64,000 nt of DNA from contig NZ_VUYS01000006.1 of assembly GCF_008389435.1 (NCBI RefSeq), positions 104,615-168,614 on the forward strand. The letters are read 5' to 3'. The position numbers were made by a program, and so were the translations under genes. The stretch's first letter is position 1. Each line of letters begins with the position of its first letter. Below the pieces are notes generated by a model. The model was not told the DNA's origin, ran no database searches, and saw only the letters and a program-made list of their open reading frames with translations. Below, in pieces: positions 35,299 to 43,207 of the stretch. Source of the DNA: Candidatus Nitrosocosmicus agrestis (lineage in GTDB: Archaea; Thermoproteota; Nitrososphaeria; Nitrososphaerales; Nitrososphaeraceae).

Positions 35299-36303
35299 GT
35301 GTCCTCCCTCAAACCAATTGTTCTTATTACTAGACCTATTCCCGAATCCGGCCTAAAAATTTTAGGTTCTAAATACACAATTATTATGAACAAGAGTCAA
35401 CGACCCATGAGTCGGTCGCAGTTAAAAATAAAAATCAAAAATGCAAATGGAATCCTATGTTTTCTAAATGATACCATAGATAAAGAAATTATGGATATTG
35501 CTGGAGAAAATTTAAAAATAATTAGTACATTTAGCACGGGTTATGAACATATAGATGTTAAAGAAGCATCCAAACGGGGGATAAAAGTAGGATATACCGG
35601 AAGTATTTTAACAGAAACCACTGCTGATTTAGCGTTCGGTCTTTTGACTGCTGTTGGAAGAAGAATTGTTGAATCTGATAAATTTGTCAGAGATAACAAT
35701 TGGAAGTACGGATGGAGCCCATCTTTAATGGTTGGTTCGGATATACACCACAAGACTATAGGAATTATAGGTATGGGTAAAATAGGAAAAGCCATAGCGG
35801 CAAGAGCTTTTGGATTTAAAATGAAAGTGTTGTATTCAAACAGGACTGCACCATCTGTTACTTACACCAGTCACGATAAAAAAAAGGTATCTAATGAAAG
35901 ACCGCTTTATGTCAGCCTGAACAAATTAGTATCAGATTCAGATTATATTGTTGTATGTTGTTCCCTAAATAAAGATAGTTATCATCTTATTAATTACGAA
36001 ATGTTAAAAAGAATGAAAAAGTCCTCTTATATAATAAACATTGCCAGAGGAAAGATCATAAACCAATTGGATTTAATACGAGCACTGAAGCAGAAATTAA
36101 TAGCAGGCGCCGCATTGGATGTGTATGAGGACGAACCTTTAGAGAAGAACAGCCCTCTTAAGAAGATGCAAAATGTTGTAATTTTGCCTCATATTGGAAG
36201 CGCCAGTAGAGAAACAAGGGATAAAATGAGTGAAATCGCGGTAAATAATCTCAAAACAGTCTTGGAAGGTAAAAACCTAAAAGATACTTTTTTATTGAAT
36301 TAA
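35299..36303 (+). CDS. D-isomer-specific 2-hydroxyacid dehydrogenase
   Basis: The 334-residue NAD(P)-dependent enzyme has GIIGMGKIGKA (coenzyme-binding), NIARGK with the catalytic Arg, DVYEDEP with the catalytic Glu and LPHIGSAS with the catalytic His. The order and length match glyoxylate/hydroxypyruvate reductases. The start is GTG, about 25 bp after A/T-rich sequence. Its 3' end overlaps the convergent gene at 36300 by 4 bp. Which 2-oxoacid it reduces is not known. Confidence 0.9.
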   Translation: MSSLKPIVLITRPIPESGLKILGSKYTIIMNKSQRPMSRSQLKIKIKNANGILCFLNDTIDKEIMDIAGENLKIISTFSTGYEHIDVKEASKRGIKVGYTGSILTETTADLAFGLLTAVGRRIVESDKFVRDNNWKYGWSPSLMVGSDIHHKTIGIIGMGKIGKAIAARAFGFKMKVLYSNRTAPSVTYTSHDKKKVSNERPLYVSLNKLVSDSDYIVVCCSLNKDSYHLINYEMLKRMKKSSYIINIARGKIINQLDLIRALKQKLIAGAALDVYEDEPLEKNSPLKKMQNVVILPHIGSASRETRDKMSEIAVNNLKTVLEGKNLKDTFLLN

Positions 36304-36599
36304 AGGGCGGTCGACCCATCTAATCTCTTTAATTTTACTTCTTCTTCATCCTCCACATTTCCCTTAACACAGTCAGTATGTATCACCTTAACATTAGAAA
36401 GAGTGATTTTACCTCTTGGAATTGCATTATTTTGTTGCATTTGCAGGAATCTCTGTTCTAGAACAATTCTATGATCTGAGCAAGCAAGCCCTATCATGAA
36501 TTTATTCTGTTTGGTTTCATCATTAATTTCTATTATAAACTCAGGTGGAAGTGGACATCTATTGCCCTTGAATACAAAGGAGCAGTTCTCTGGTATCAA
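36300..36599 (-). CDS. Hypothetical Cys/His protein
   Basis: The 99-residue product starts with TTG. It has Cys 6, Cys 15 and Cys 40 with His 43 (in LACSDHR), spaced as a possible single zinc site, followed by a basic/acidic C-terminal tail (NVEDEEEVKLKR). I do not recognise the family. It is convergent with the dehydrogenase and may have a thaumarchaeal orthologue. Confidence 0.5.
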   Translation of the reverse strand: MIPENCSFVFKGNRCPLPPEFIIEINDETKQNKFMIGLACSDHRIVLEQRFLQMQQNNAIPRGKITLSNVKVIHTDCVKGNVEDEEEVKLKRLDGSTAL

Positions 36600-36603
36600 T
36601 AAT

Positions 36604-37155
36604 ATTAGTATTTGGTCAAGATAACATAAGAATTTTTGGATAATGCATTCATATACTACAATAAGAATTCCACGTTTATCTACACGGCTTTATCAAATCA
36701 GTCGTAGTTCTCCAAAAGGATTAAGCTTTGTAATCTGAACTAAATATACCAGAGCTTGATGCAGTTAACCAAGCATTTTCAAACATAATCTATTATAATT
36801 ATCATTTATCAGCTAAAATATTAAACAAATTTTTGTTACCAAAGATTAACGGTTCCTGATTCTATTTTTGAAATTAGGATACGAAAGATTTACAAAAAAA
36901 AATTTAAACAGAAATTAATGGATAAAAAAATCATTGTTGTAATTAATCACCTAGAATTCCTTACAAGAGAACCGTCTAAGATAAAAACACTCAAAATCAC
37001 CAAGTAATTTATTGGGTAATGAGGGCTAATTGAATTTTAAAGAGAGGTTGAATAAAATGATATCAAACCCATATTTGGTGGGTTGTATTTCCAATTATCC
37101 TTGAAAATAAGATTTGACTGGCTAAGATAGAAAAATGGTCATTATTCGGGTGATC
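36604..37155. other. Intergenic, no gene seen
   Basis: About 550 bp between the Cys/His protein and the next gene. It is A/T-rich, with no convincing ORF, tRNA or repeat that I can find. Confidence 0.45.
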
Positions 37156-37157
37156 CC

Positions 37158-37167
37158 TTATAAAATA
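37158..37167 (+). promoter_or_regulatory. TATA box of the 37193 gene
   Basis: TTATAAAATA is centred about 30 bp before the ATG at 37193 and about 15 bp before the in-frame TTG at 37178. The spacing favours the ATG. Confidence 0.45.
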
Positions 37168-37192
37168 TGATGCATATTTGTATTATCATACT

Positions 37193-37594
37193 ATGAATGA
37201 AATGAATAAGAATTTGGGAAAGATCACAGAAACGATTTCCGAACATGGCCCTCCAGTCATTGAGCAACTCTTAGACAAGCTAACTGGTAAAGGAGCGTTA
37301 GTAAAATATTCATTCCAAGACTTGAAGGTGGAGATGCCTGCCGCTACAAAGCCAGATGGCAAGACAGTAAAAGGAGGCAGACTCAATGTAAATGGTACGG
37401 TTACAATTTCTGCCAAGGTAATAAAAGTGCAAGATAATGATTTTCAGTCCGATAAACACAACACCAATACCCCAAAAAATAGTTATTCTGGGCCAGGCAT
37501 CAACGAAGAAAACACAAGTACATATGCAAATAATGATAATAATAGTGAAGAGAGTTTGAGAGATTATAATAGCAATCAATCAAACCCCGTTTGA
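37193..37594 (+). CDS. Unrecognised protein, first of a pair
   Basis: About 133 residues. A short helical N-terminus (KITETISEHG) leads to LVKYSFQDLKVEMPAATK and GGRLNVNGTVTISAKVIKV, which read as beta strands of a compact domain. The C-terminal 50 residues are disordered, rich in Asn, Ser and acidic residues. I start at ATG 37193 because of the TATA spacing; an in-frame TTG lies at 37178. There is no signal peptide or metal motif. It is followed by the 37672 gene, which shares a helix-then-strand layout (LVEI...ITAS). Confidence 0.6.
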   Translation: MNEMNKNLGKITETISEHGPPVIEQLLDKLTGKGALVKYSFQDLKVEMPAATKPDGKTVKGGRLNVNGTVTISAKVIKVQDNDFQSDKHNTNTPKNSYSGPGINEENTSTYANNDNNSEESLRDYNSNQSNPV

Positions 37595-37671
37595 TCTGAG
37601 ATAAACTCAACAAATTCATGCCGCATAAATTGAGATCTACTTTTCATGTGATACTTTAAAGAGAATTGGTA

Positions 37672-38238
37672 ATGATGAGTGTTGGTACAGAAAAAGCAGG
37701 CAACAATAACGACGAATCAAAAATCATTGATACTCTTGTAAAATCTCTGAAATCTTTGAAGAGTGGAAATATTTTAGTAGAGATAGAGAACAAACCTACA
37801 ATTGATATCACAGCATCATATGAAAATGATATCAACAGAGTTGATGTGGATCTATTGGATCCTGACATTTTGGGAATACTAAAGCAATTAGAGGTAGAAA
37901 ACTCTGATGAAAAAAAGGATGAAGTAAAAAAGAATGCTACTTCGTTTGACAAGATCAAGGACAAATTAGATATTGCAAAGGACTTTTTTCACATGTTCAC
38001 AGATTCCGAAAAGAATTTGTTTGAGCAACTAAATATTGTAAAAAACCTCGCTCAAAAGCTATCTGATAATAATGTAACCGTCGTTTTATTAAGAAAAGGT
38101 AAAGAAGCCATAGTAATTGGGAAGGACGCAAATCCGACGTTATCAAGACTATTATCAAGAAGTGATGATGTTCAAATTAAAAGTGTCACAGAGTCTTCTA
38201 AACTTGTAGGCGACATAAGTTCAGATGACAAGGATTGA
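37672..38238 (+). CDS. Unrecognised acidic protein, second of a pair
   Basis: About 188 residues. The frame starts at ATG 37672, with ATG 37675 as alternative and a further GTG nearby; the exact start is unsure. The N-terminus is disordered, then LVKSLKSLKSGNILVEIENKPTIDITAS resembles the first gene's layout. A charged helix (EKKDEVKKN) and a conserved-looking C-terminal domain (FEQLNIVKNLAQKLSDNN and VVLLRKGKEAIVIG) follow. I do not recognise a function. It lies 77 bp after the previous gene and is probably co-transcribed. Confidence 0.58.
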   Translation: MMSVGTEKAGNNNDESKIIDTLVKSLKSLKSGNILVEIENKPTIDITASYENDINRVDVDLLDPDILGILKQLEVENSDEKKDEVKKNATSFDKIKDKLDIAKDFFHMFTDSEKNLFEQLNIVKNLAQKLSDNNVTVVLLRKGKEAIVIGKDANPTLSRLLSRSDDVQIKSVTESSKLVGDISSDDKD

Positions 38239-38392
38239 AATGATGAGGCGATAGTATAATAAAATTGAAAAATTCTGTAATATCTAATAGTTTTTTCTTA
38301 TCAGGTCAGTGGTTCATCAGTTCATCAGTTGAATTAAATATTCTATAGGATCCAAATATTTGATTTTGTTTAAATAAAAATATCTAATTTTA

Positions 38393-38401
38393 TTTATATA
38401 G
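38393..38401 (+). promoter_or_regulatory. TATA box of the lipid-kinase gene
   Basis: TTTATATAG is centred about 37 bp before ATG 38434 and predicts a short leader of about 10 nt. Confidence 0.4.
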
Positions 38402-38433
38402 ACTGACTGTATGGTTTATTTAAGTTAGTCAAC

Positions 38434-39477
38434 ATGTCATCGAAATCTATTGTAATAGTAAATCCAAATTCAAAAGGAGGTCAAACAGAGAAAAATTGGG
38501 AAAGCATAAAACAGAATTTACTTGAGAGTTTTGGAAACAAATTGGATTTCGTTTTTACCGAGAAGGCTGGAGATGGAACAGAGCTGGCAAGAAAATATCT
38601 GAAAAATGGCTACGGCAACATCATACCAATTGGTGGAGATGGTATTATTAATGAGGTGGCGAATGGATTCTTTTCTATTGAAAAGTCAGGCATGATTGGA
38701 AAAGAAGATTTGATGACAATAGATTATGGAAGGATTCTCGCACTTACAGAGATAGAACAGTTGAATTCAGAAGCTACCATGACTATTTTACCCGGTGGGA
38801 CAAGAAATGTTCTTGTCAGGTCCTTGGGACTGCCCCCTGATTTTATCGAATGTTGTAAGCACCTGTCGGATTCTAAGGAAACAAAAAAAATAGACATAAT
38901 TGGTGCTGTTGTAAAACAAGATAACCAAGAGGATTCAAAAAATGTCTTTAGATTATTCTTAAACGCAGCGGAGATAGGTTTGGGAGCAGAGATTATTGAA
39001 AGAGGAAAATTAGTAAGAGAACAAATAAGTAGTCGAATAATTTCTACCATTACTGGGGTAATATCTACCCTACCGACTTATAGAAGTAATACATGTCAAA
39101 TAATCGAAGGTTCGACAACAAATAAAAAAATAATGAATAGCCTTACCACAATGATGACTATGGGGACCGTTTCAAATGGCAGTTATTTGGCAGGTGGATT
39201 TCAGGCTGCCACAAGAGCTGACATCAGCGATGGATTATTGGATTCTATAGTAGTCAAGAATTCAGACAGCTTTAAGATACTGCAAAAATTAATAAACATA
39301 AAAAAAGGTGAAGAAGCTATCTCTAACGAGGACGACATCTATTACGGTCAATCGCAAACCGTCAGTTGGTTATCAGGTATACAAAATAATATAACAATTA
39401 GTTTAGATGGAGAACCGACTGGAATTCTTCCGGCATTCTTTAGGAACTATCATCAATTCTTAAAAATACGAATTTAG
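38434..39477 (+). CDS. Diacylglycerol/lipid kinase family protein
   Basis: The 347-residue protein has NPNSKGG at the N-terminus and IPIGGDGIINEVANG, the nucleotide-binding motif of the DAGK/YegS family, then ILPGGTRN. The C-terminal half (GTVSNGSYLAGGF and DGLLDSIVV) is the beta domain of the same fold. It should phosphorylate a lipid, or possibly a sphingosine-like or archaeal lipid alcohol; the substrate is unknown. An insert of about 25 residues with many charged residues lies near residue 90-115. Confidence 0.85.
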   Translation: MSSKSIVIVNPNSKGGQTEKNWESIKQNLLESFGNKLDFVFTEKAGDGTELARKYLKNGYGNIIPIGGDGIINEVANGFFSIEKSGMIGKEDLMTIDYGRILALTEIEQLNSEATMTILPGGTRNVLVRSLGLPPDFIECCKHLSDSKETKKIDIIGAVVKQDNQEDSKNVFRLFLNAAEIGLGAEIIERGKLVREQISSRIISTITGVISTLPTYRSNTCQIIEGSTTNKKIMNSLTTMMTMGTVSNGSYLAGGFQAATRADISDGLLDSIVVKNSDSFKILQKLINIKKGEEAISNEDDIYYGQSQTVSWLSGIQNNITISLDGEPTGILPAFFRNYHQFLKIRI

Positions 39478-39481
39478 TAAG

Positions 39482-39909
39482 GATGATACCCCAGTTTCTG
39501 AATCTCTCGTGATTTAGCGATTATAATAATATTAGCCAAAAGCGATTTAACAAAAAAACAAAATCAAACACATTAGGGTTGCTATTGCTGTTTATTAATG
39601 GACAAATTCATGTTACGACCTTGGTTTTGTTGTTAAATTAAGGGTCATATTTTATTTGCACTAATACAATAGTTTAAGAAAATTAAAGTTTTTAGTCATA
39701 GGTACCCTCAAATGATTAAATTTTAATTATTTTATTGATAGATGCTTGCTATAATTATTTGCCTTGTAACTTATTTCTTATTCAAAATAAAGTAGCAAAG
39801 TTGAGGTCAATATGGCATTAATAACTTGAATTCAGAACGACGTTCTTTTTCTGTGAGGTCTAAACCACCAGAATTCTTAATACTGATTAAAAAAATCAAT
39901 ATTAATAAA
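39482..39909. other. Intergenic with perfect palindrome
   Basis: About 430 bp of A/T-rich sequence. It contains AGAACG-A-CGTTCT at 39834-39846, a perfect inverted repeat about 100 bp before the first Lrp-like gene and a candidate operator. A TATA-like GTTTAAAAG at 39918-39926 fits the TTG start at 39946. Confidence 0.4.
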
Positions 39910-39945
39910 TTAAATATGTTTAAAAGTCCCCAAATCTAATATGGA

Positions 39946-40665
39946 TTGAGTCCAGTGCCAAAAAAAGTACAAAATGATGAGCTTTCAAATAATCGAATCA
40001 ACAGTAGAAAGGAGTTATCCAAGAATGGCGATACTACAAAAAAGAATACTTCAAGAGGCAGGCGGGTGGCACGAGTAAACAGAACTCGAATTAACAAGAA
40101 TAACAACCGCAACACGTCAAAACTAATTTTTGATAGTGATACGCAAGATAATAATCAAGAGCTACCTTTAATTTTAGACAGAATTAATTTGAAAATAATT
40201 GAAGAACTAATAGGCAATGGCGATATAAAGAGTTCTGAGATTTCTGCAAAATTAAAAATTCCTCTTTCTACAATTCAGAGGAGAAGGACCAAGATAGAAA
40301 AATCGATTTTAAAAAAGAGCTATCACATGGATTTGAGTTTATTAGGTTATAGAACCGCTCAGATTTTTATAGACGTTCAAAAAGGTAAAGCAAGAGAAGT
40401 AGGCGAAATGATATTAGAGAAATATGACAGAACTGTCATAAGAGCTTCTACTCGAATAAATTCCTCAAACAACCTCTGTTTAGATGTGGTATACAATGGA
40501 TCGGATGAACTACACAACCTCTTAGAAGAAATAAAGTCAATCCCAGTTGCAAATAAAGTAGACTGGTCAGAGCAAGTAACAGTATTGGGCGATAATTTGA
40601 CAGGTATAATTAGAAATACTCTTGCAGACAAATTAGATCAGTACCATCCCCAGATCCCCAAATGA
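39946..40665 (+). CDS. Lrp/AsnC-like regulator, paralogue 1
   Basis: The 239-residue protein has about 75 basic, disordered residues at the N-terminus (RGRRVARVNRTRINKN) and then a winged helix, SSEISAKLKIPLSTIQRRR. The C-terminal RAM-like sensor region (AQIFIDVQKG, DVVYNGSDEL) follows. TTG 39946 is the first start and GTG 39955 is an alternative. Transcript start predicted from the TATA box coincides with the TTG. It is the first of three tandem paralogues. Ligand and targets are unknown. Confidence 0.8.
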   Translation: MSPVPKKVQNDELSNNRINSRKELSKNGDTTKKNTSRGRRVARVNRTRINKNNNRNTSKLIFDSDTQDNNQELPLILDRINLKIIEELIGNGDIKSSEISAKLKIPLSTIQRRRTKIEKSILKKSYHMDLSLLGYRTAQIFIDVQKGKAREVGEMILEKYDRTVIRASTRINSSNNLCLDVVYNGSDELHNLLEEIKSIPVANKVDWSEQVTVLGDNLTGIIRNTLADKLDQYHPQIPK

Positions 40666-40671
40666 TCTTAA

Positions 40672-41020
40672 TATTTTGAAGCTGCAAAAATTCTTTAACA
40701 AATATCTGGGTAAATATATTCATATACATGGATAAACGATAACCTTAATTTACAATTATCTAAATATCGGAAGCCCAATTAAATGGCTTTAACAGGTTAA
40801 TTTTTTATGGAAAAAAAGATCTTTTATTTCTTGAATAAAGACCAATTTGTCAGATGGGAGACTATAACAATAAACCCGCACATATATGATGCAAAAACTC
40901 ATCAAGATAGTTTCAAGATTTAAAAAGCTAAATCATTCCCTTTTGCACATCTTGGTGATGAAACTTATACCGTAAAGCATTGAAATTATGATTCTAAATG
41001 TCAAAAATTGACAAAAAGAT
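40672..41020. other. Intergenic with perfect palindrome
   Basis: About 350 bp between two regulator genes. TGTCAA-AAA-TTGACA at 40999-41013 is a perfect 15-bp inverted repeat close to the next promoter, a good operator candidate. A 38-residue ATG frame (40807-40923) has no support beyond openness. Confidence 0.4.
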
Positions 41021-41058
41021 ATCCTTAAATCTCATACTTTATAAAAATATCTTGCAAA

Positions 41059-41682
41059 TTGCCACGACGATTTTACAGAGCAGGAAATGGGAATAGAGCT
41101 GGGAATATGAGTCAAATGCCAACTGGCGATTATAGCGAAAACTCAAATAAAAAAGGTAGCAATAAAAACAATAATAAAAGAACCGGCCACGATGACACGT
41201 CACCAATAAAATTTATGTTGGACAAGATTAACGTTGGAATTATCCAAGAGTTGGTTAATAATGGCGATATAAAGAGTTCTGAGATTTCTGCAAAATTAAA
41301 AATTCCTCTTTCTACAATTCAGAGGCGACGCAGTAATTTGGAGAAATTGTCAATTATAAAAAAGAACTACATAGTTGATCTAAAGAAGCTTGACTTGAGG
41401 ATTGCAGAGATTATGATCGGAACAAGTAGTGGCGAAAGTCAAAATATTATGACTGAAGTTTATAATAAACACAAGACTAGTATCATTGATATGTCGTTGA
41501 GAATAGGCAATCCAGATACAAACGTTTCCTTCAGAATTGCTTACAAAACTTCGTTAGAACTCTTTGAAGTTCTAGAAGAAATCAAGCAGATGGATACCAT
41601 TAACAATGTAACATGGTCAGAATATATTAGCGAGAAACGCAATGATAAATCATCCTTTGATGAGTTATTAAGGTTTAATTAA
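41059..41682 (+). CDS. Lrp/AsnC-like regulator, paralogue 2
   Basis: The 207-residue protein repeats the design of its upstream neighbour: a basic low-complexity N-terminus (residues 1-50, Asn/Lys-rich), a winged helix at about 65-95 with the same NGDIKSSEISAKLKIPLST stretch, and a C-terminal sensor-like region. The start is TTG 41059, with a TATA-like CTTAAA about 28 bp upstream. It is the middle one of the three. DNA identity with paralogue 1 is perfect over 66 bp of the HTH, although the rest has diverged. Confidence 0.8.
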   Translation: MPRRFYRAGNGNRAGNMSQMPTGDYSENSNKKGSNKNNNKRTGHDDTSPIKFMLDKINVGIIQELVNNGDIKSSEISAKLKIPLSTIQRRRSNLEKLSIIKKNYIVDLKKLDLRIAEIMIGTSSGESQNIMTEVYNKHKTSIIDMSLRIGNPDTNVSFRIAYKTSLELFEVLEEIKQMDTINNVTWSEYISEKRNDKSSFDELLRFN

Positions 41683-41771
41683 GTCAGTTTTTCTATTGCT
41701 TGCTACTATATTTTTTTCTGGATTTCCTTGAATAATTAAATAAATATAGTAGAATTTTTTAATTTTAACTT

Positions 41772-42374
41772 TTGCAAGCCCCAGTGGTATTACACAATAT
41801 ACACAATAAACCCGATCTCGCTCAAGTACATTTAATGAAAAATTTATCCATAGAAATGATTAAAAATGACGGATACTGTTTAGTCACTGAGTTGATAAAT
41901 CAAAATGTTAATAATCCCCTTGATCGTTTTATCAACGTTGATGAAACCGATATAGAAATAATAAGCCATTTACTCCTAGGCAAAAATAATAAAAACATAT
42001 CTTCGGAGATGAATATCCCCTTGTCAACTGTGCAGAGAAGGGTTAGAAATTTGATTTCAAAGGAGCTTGTATTATTTAGCTCCGATATCAACTACAATAA
42101 ATTTGGCTTTAAGGTTGGAATGCTGCATATTTATCAAAAGGACGGCAACATAGAGAGAATTGCCGAAGAAATCAAAGTGATGCCCGGTGTCAGGTCTGTA
42201 GAAATTCATATTGGAAATTCGGATTTAATTGCGAATGTAGTTTATAAAGACGGCACCGATCTGCTTAAATTAATAAGCAAAGTAAAATCAAAAACGGGCG
42301 TGGAACGCATTGTTTGGTCTGAACGAATCCAAAAGATACTTTCACCAAATATTTTTAGCATCGAGCATTTTTGA
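41772..42374 (+). CDS. Lrp/AsnC-like regulator, paralogue 3
   Basis: The 200-residue protein begins with an uncharacterised segment of about 50 residues (no basic tail), then a winged helix (NISSEMNIPLSTVQRRVRNL) and a RAM-like domain (GMLHIYQKDGN, VEIHIGNSDL). It is more distant from the other two. The start is TTG 41772, about 29 bp after TATA-like TTAAATAAATATA. The three genes lie on one strand, with gaps of 393 bp and 89 bp. Confidence 0.8.
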   Translation: MQAPVVLHNIHNKPDLAQVHLMKNLSIEMIKNDGYCLVTELINQNVNNPLDRFINVDETDIEIISHLLLGKNNKNISSEMNIPLSTVQRRVRNLISKELVLFSSDINYNKFGFKVGMLHIYQKDGNIERIAEEIKVMPGVRSVEIHIGNSDLIANVVYKDGTDLLKLISKVKSKTGVERIVWSERIQKILSPNIFSIEHF

Positions 42375-42944
42375 ATGCGATTTGCGTCATTATGATGTGA
42401 GTTTTAGTATATAAGGAAAAGATAATTTACTTATTACTTTTTGAAAACTTTTAAATTCCCACTCAAAGCATGTTTTGCTGGAATTTTCGTTCTGCTACTG
42501 CAAGATTAATTTCTTTTGCAAAAAAGTAATTATATCAAAATTTGATTAAAGTACAATATCTTTAAATCAGAACCTCAAGTATTGCAATCTACTAATCAAA
42601 TATGAGACAATGCGTATATTCTTGCGCATCATAAGAAATACTGGGAAAAAGTATTAGGATAAATGTTCTGTTTTTCATATTTTCTATCGATAAATTGCTC
42701 CATTAAATAGCATATTGTAGTTTGTAAGCAGCAGGTTATTCTTTCAAAATTTTTATAAAGTATGTGGATGATTTGGTTAAAAATTAAAAGGCATACAATG
42801 GATTGATAGTGTAAAAGTTTGAAATGACTATAAAATGATTGAGAAAAAGGTATTTGTTGAGGTCGCATTCCGATTAAGTGACTCATCTACCCGTATACTG
42901 AATATACGACCGGACATGGGTAATTTCGTTAATGCTTGAATTAA
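42375..42944. other. Intergenic, no gene seen
   Basis: About 570 bp between the third regulator and the small zinc-finger gene. Very A/T-rich; the short minus-strand open frame at 42629-42886 has no family features. Confidence 0.4.
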
Positions 42945-43085
42945 TCATTCATTGCTTTGAATATGTGAAATCAGTTGATGAAGTTCCATATCTCCCAAAC
43001 TTTCACCAAATTTTTTACCGCAGATTCTACAGGTATATTCGTTTTTGCTACCAATTTCTTTATTTTCTATTAAAATATCATCCAA
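42945..43085 (-). CDS. Small C2H2 zinc-finger protein
   Basis: The gene is too short for standard ORF cut-offs. The TTG-started frame encodes 46 residues with one C2H2 finger: C19-x2-C22-x13-H36-x4-H41 (TCRICGKKF...LHQLISH). A stop directly precedes the TTG and a TATA-like GTATATTATC lies about 30 bp upstream, which fits a leaderless start. The finger has the Phe and Leu positions of a classical C2H2 unit. One-finger C2H2 proteins occur in thaumarchaea, but their targets are unknown. The opposite-strand glycosidase starts 122 bp away. Confidence 0.7.
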   Translation of the reverse strand: MDDILIENKEIGSKNEYTCRICGKKFGESLGDMELHQLISHIQSNE

Positions 43086-43207
43086 TTATTTCACCTATCA
43101 TGATAAGATAATATACTGTAAAGTATATGAAACTGAGCTATTCTCCATACGTGTAAACATTTATTCGAAAGCTATTTAATAGAAAAAAATAGCCACTACT
43201 TGTTACA

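Noticed and set aside
40807..40923. 38-residue ATG frame between regulators
   Set aside because: Only openness supports it; no conservation evidence or motif is visible.
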